Assembly (NCBI GenBank): GCA_964621845.1
Contig: CAZUOL010000029.1
Coordinates: forward strand, 1 to 6,577
DNA length: 6,577 bases
Reading direction: 5' to 3'
From: CAYRKQ01 sp964621845
GTDB lineage: Bacteria > Patescibacteriota > Saccharimonadia > Saccharimonadales > UBA7683
Shown: positions 5,734 to 6,577 of the stretch, one piece after another
How positions within the stretch are numbered: position 1 is the stretch's first letter
Layout of the letters: every line of letters starts with the position of its first letter
The notes under the pieces: generated by a model
Seen by the model: the letters and a program-made list of their open reading frames with translations, nothing else
Databases searched by the model: none
Told to the model about the DNA's origin: nothing
Program-made: the position numbers and the translations under genes

Positions 5734-6117
5734 ATGACAGAAATAAAAACATTAGAACCAAATAAAGATGAAAGTAACACCGGCATCGACGCAGAAGCGG
5801 TTTTTAATGCTCGACGTAAAGCAGAGGCAGAGCGAAAAAGACGCCAGGAAAGAAGGCGTAACGGAGCAGGCCTTGTTGGTTTGGCAGGGGTTGTCCTTGC
5901 TGCTGGCGTAGTGAAAGCACATTTTAATGATGTCGATCGTTCGAGGGCAGCGGCGAGAACACAGCAAGCAAACGAGGCGCTCAAAAAAGCGAGTATGCCC
6001 GAAAGTGCTCAAGATGCCTTTGATGCAATGCAGGCGGGCAGTGAGTATGCACTGCAAATGCGCCCTGGTGTGAAGTTGTATGATCCTCGCTCATTAGGTT
6101 CAGACGAGCTGAAATAA
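5734..6117 (+). CDS. Single-pass membrane protein, N-terminal part, ending at an in-frame TAA
   Basis: The 127-residue product begins with an acidic then strongly basic cytoplasmic segment (KAEAERKRRQERRR, residues 29-42). A Gly/Val/Ala-rich membrane segment follows at about 44-60 (GAGLVGLAGVVLAAGVV). By the positive-inside rule the N-terminus is inside and the remainder outside. A helical stretch (69-105) leads into QMRPGVKLYDPRSLGSDELK, where TAA (6115-6117) interrupts. The same frame stays open for another 101 codons with similar composition, so this is probably the first part of a protein of about 229 residues. I do not recognise the family. ATG 5734 is fixed by the adjacent promoter. There is no Shine-Dalgarno. 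It diverges from the tail-anchored protein gene; both encode single-membrane-segment proteins. Confidence 0.75.
   Translation: MTEIKTLEPNKDESNTGIDAEAVFNARRKAEAERKRRQERRRNGAGLVGLAGVVLAAGVVKAHFNDVDRSRAAARTQQANEALKKASMPESAQDAFDAMQAGSEYALQMRPGVKLYDPRSLGSDELK
6115..6117 (+). other. In-frame TAA interrupting the membrane-protein gene
   Basis: TAA separates ...SDELK from IGTLEEGEVVINPLETTGG in one frame. GAA, CAA or AAA would each become TAA by a single substitution. The absence of any other stop between 5734 and 6421 in this frame indicates that one longer gene existed recently or still functions. Confidence 0.7.
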
Positions 6118-6168
6118 ATCGGTACGCTTGAAGAAGGCGAGGTTGTCATTAATCCACTTGAAACAACC

Positions 6169-6174
6169 GGAGGG
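6169..6174 (+). promoter_or_regulatory. Shine-Dalgarno-like GGAGGG before an internal TTG
   Basis: GGAGGG ends 6 nt before TTG at 6181. This is ideal placement for initiation and could allow restart downstream of the TAA. It also simply encodes Gly-Gly in the continuous frame, so coincidence is possible. Confidence 0.4.
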
Positions 6175-6180
6175 TTTCTT

Positions 6181-6423
6181 TTGCAACGTGAAGGCGCAAA
6201 GAATCTAGTGGACCAAAAAGGCAAGCCTAATCCTGATGCGTTCTACTTTATTTCTGATACCGCACTTGATCCAAATAGTGACGGCGAACAGTTTGCATCA
6301 GTGGTATACACCGATCTTGCGCCTAAAATTGATGGAACCGCTACGGTAGATTTGATGGGTGATCAACCAACGGTGTGGCCTGGCGGCATTCCTGTTTCAG
6401 TTGTGACCGGCTTGGGCGAATAA
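6181..6423 (+). CDS. C-terminal fragment of the interrupted membrane protein
   Basis: This 80-residue reading frame is in the same frame as 5734-6117 and ends at TAA 6421-6423. TTG 6181 is the first usable start after the interrupting stop, and GGAGGG precedes it, but the open frame and protein-like sequence begin at 6118 (IGTLEEGEVVINPLETTGGF). The residues alternate hydrophobic and polar with many Gly, Pro and Asp (DAFYFISDTALDP, ASVVYTDLAPKIDG, PTVWPGGIPVSVVTG), suggesting an extracytoplasmic beta-rich domain. If made alone from TTG it would lack the membrane anchor and stay cytoplasmic. It is more likely the rest of the 5734 gene, broken by a nonsense change or sequence error. I do not recognise the domain. 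Confidence 0.5.
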   Translation: MQREGAKNLVDQKGKPNPDAFYFISDTALDPNSDGEQFASVVYTDLAPKIDGTATVDLMGDQPTVWPGGIPVSVVTGLGE

Positions 6424-6440
6424 AGATCACCCTCAGCGAC

Positions 6441-6469
6441 TTGTTAAATAAGCTACTATCTGTTAGAAT
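6441..6469 (+). promoter_or_regulatory. Promoter for a transcript leaving the window
   Basis: TTGTTA (6441-6446), a 17-bp spacer and TAGAAT (6464-6469) preceded by TGT give a good promoter with an extended -10. Its predicted start is near 6476. The following 100 nt is A-rich with only tiny frames (ATG 6482 for 12 codons, ATG 6518 for 6 codons) and an AAGGAAG motif near 6558-6564. It is therefore probably the leader of a gene or RNA starting beyond the window. Confidence 0.6.
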
Positions 6470-6577
6470 GTAACCAACGCCATGAGAAAAGTGCTATCTA
6501 GCTTTTCGAAAAACCAATGAAAGCAATGAAACTCTGAAAAAAATCAGAACGATAGAAAAGGAAGAATCAAGAAGAAT

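Noticed and set aside
5752..6057. Minus-strand frame of 101 codons with many Cys and Phe
   Set aside because: It lies opposite a gene with a near-consensus promoter, has no promoter of its own and no recognisable protein features.
6115..6117. Alternative genetic code reassigning TAA
   Set aside because: TAA clearly ends rpsT, the DHH-like gene and truB in this window, so a local mutation or error is far more likely.

Overview
The window most resembles a small-genome Patescibacteria (CPR) bacterium, most likely Candidatus Saccharibacteria (TM7). This is inferred from gene content and style, not from a marker gene. The signs are a ribosomal protein bS20 with a long Lys/Ala tail, a short TruB with a CPR-like thumb extension, large low-complexity proteins, compact convergent gene ends, and start codons with little or no Shine-Dalgarno sequence sitting very close to promoters. 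All stops seen are TAA or TAG.

Layout: (1) The 3' end of a small multi-spanning membrane protein (1-299, +) converges on and overlaps rpsT (289-699, -). (2) A 239-bp divergent intergenic region (700-938) carries promoters for rpsT and for a 778-residue protein, plus a perfect hairpin and a G-rich tract. (3) The 778-residue gene (939-3275, +) encodes a DHH/NrnA-type phosphoesterase fold whose catalytic motifs are nearly all lost, embedded in long Pro/Ser/Asp-rich disordered arms. It is followed after 29 bp by truB (3305-4051, +), the position an active nrnA often holds in bacteria. (4) truB overlaps by 15 bp a convergent gene for a 536-residue, mostly disordered protein with a C-terminal membrane anchor (4037-5647, -). 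(5) An 86-bp divergent region holds two promoters abutting both start codons. (6) A single-pass membrane protein gene (5734-6423, +) is split by one in-frame TAA at 6115-6117. (7) The last 154 bp holds a good promoter and the leader of something that begins beyond the window.

The clear housekeeping functions are translation and RNA modification (bS20 and tRNA Psi55 synthase). The three large or unrecognised proteins share a style: long disordered arms, basic or acidic clusters, and in two cases one membrane segment. The most notable items are the pseudo-NrnA beside truB, a 66-bp imperfect palindrome inserted in frame inside truB and translated, the interrupted membrane-protein gene, and the near-leaderless promoter arrangement. 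No tRNA, rRNA, CRISPR array or transposase gene was recognised.
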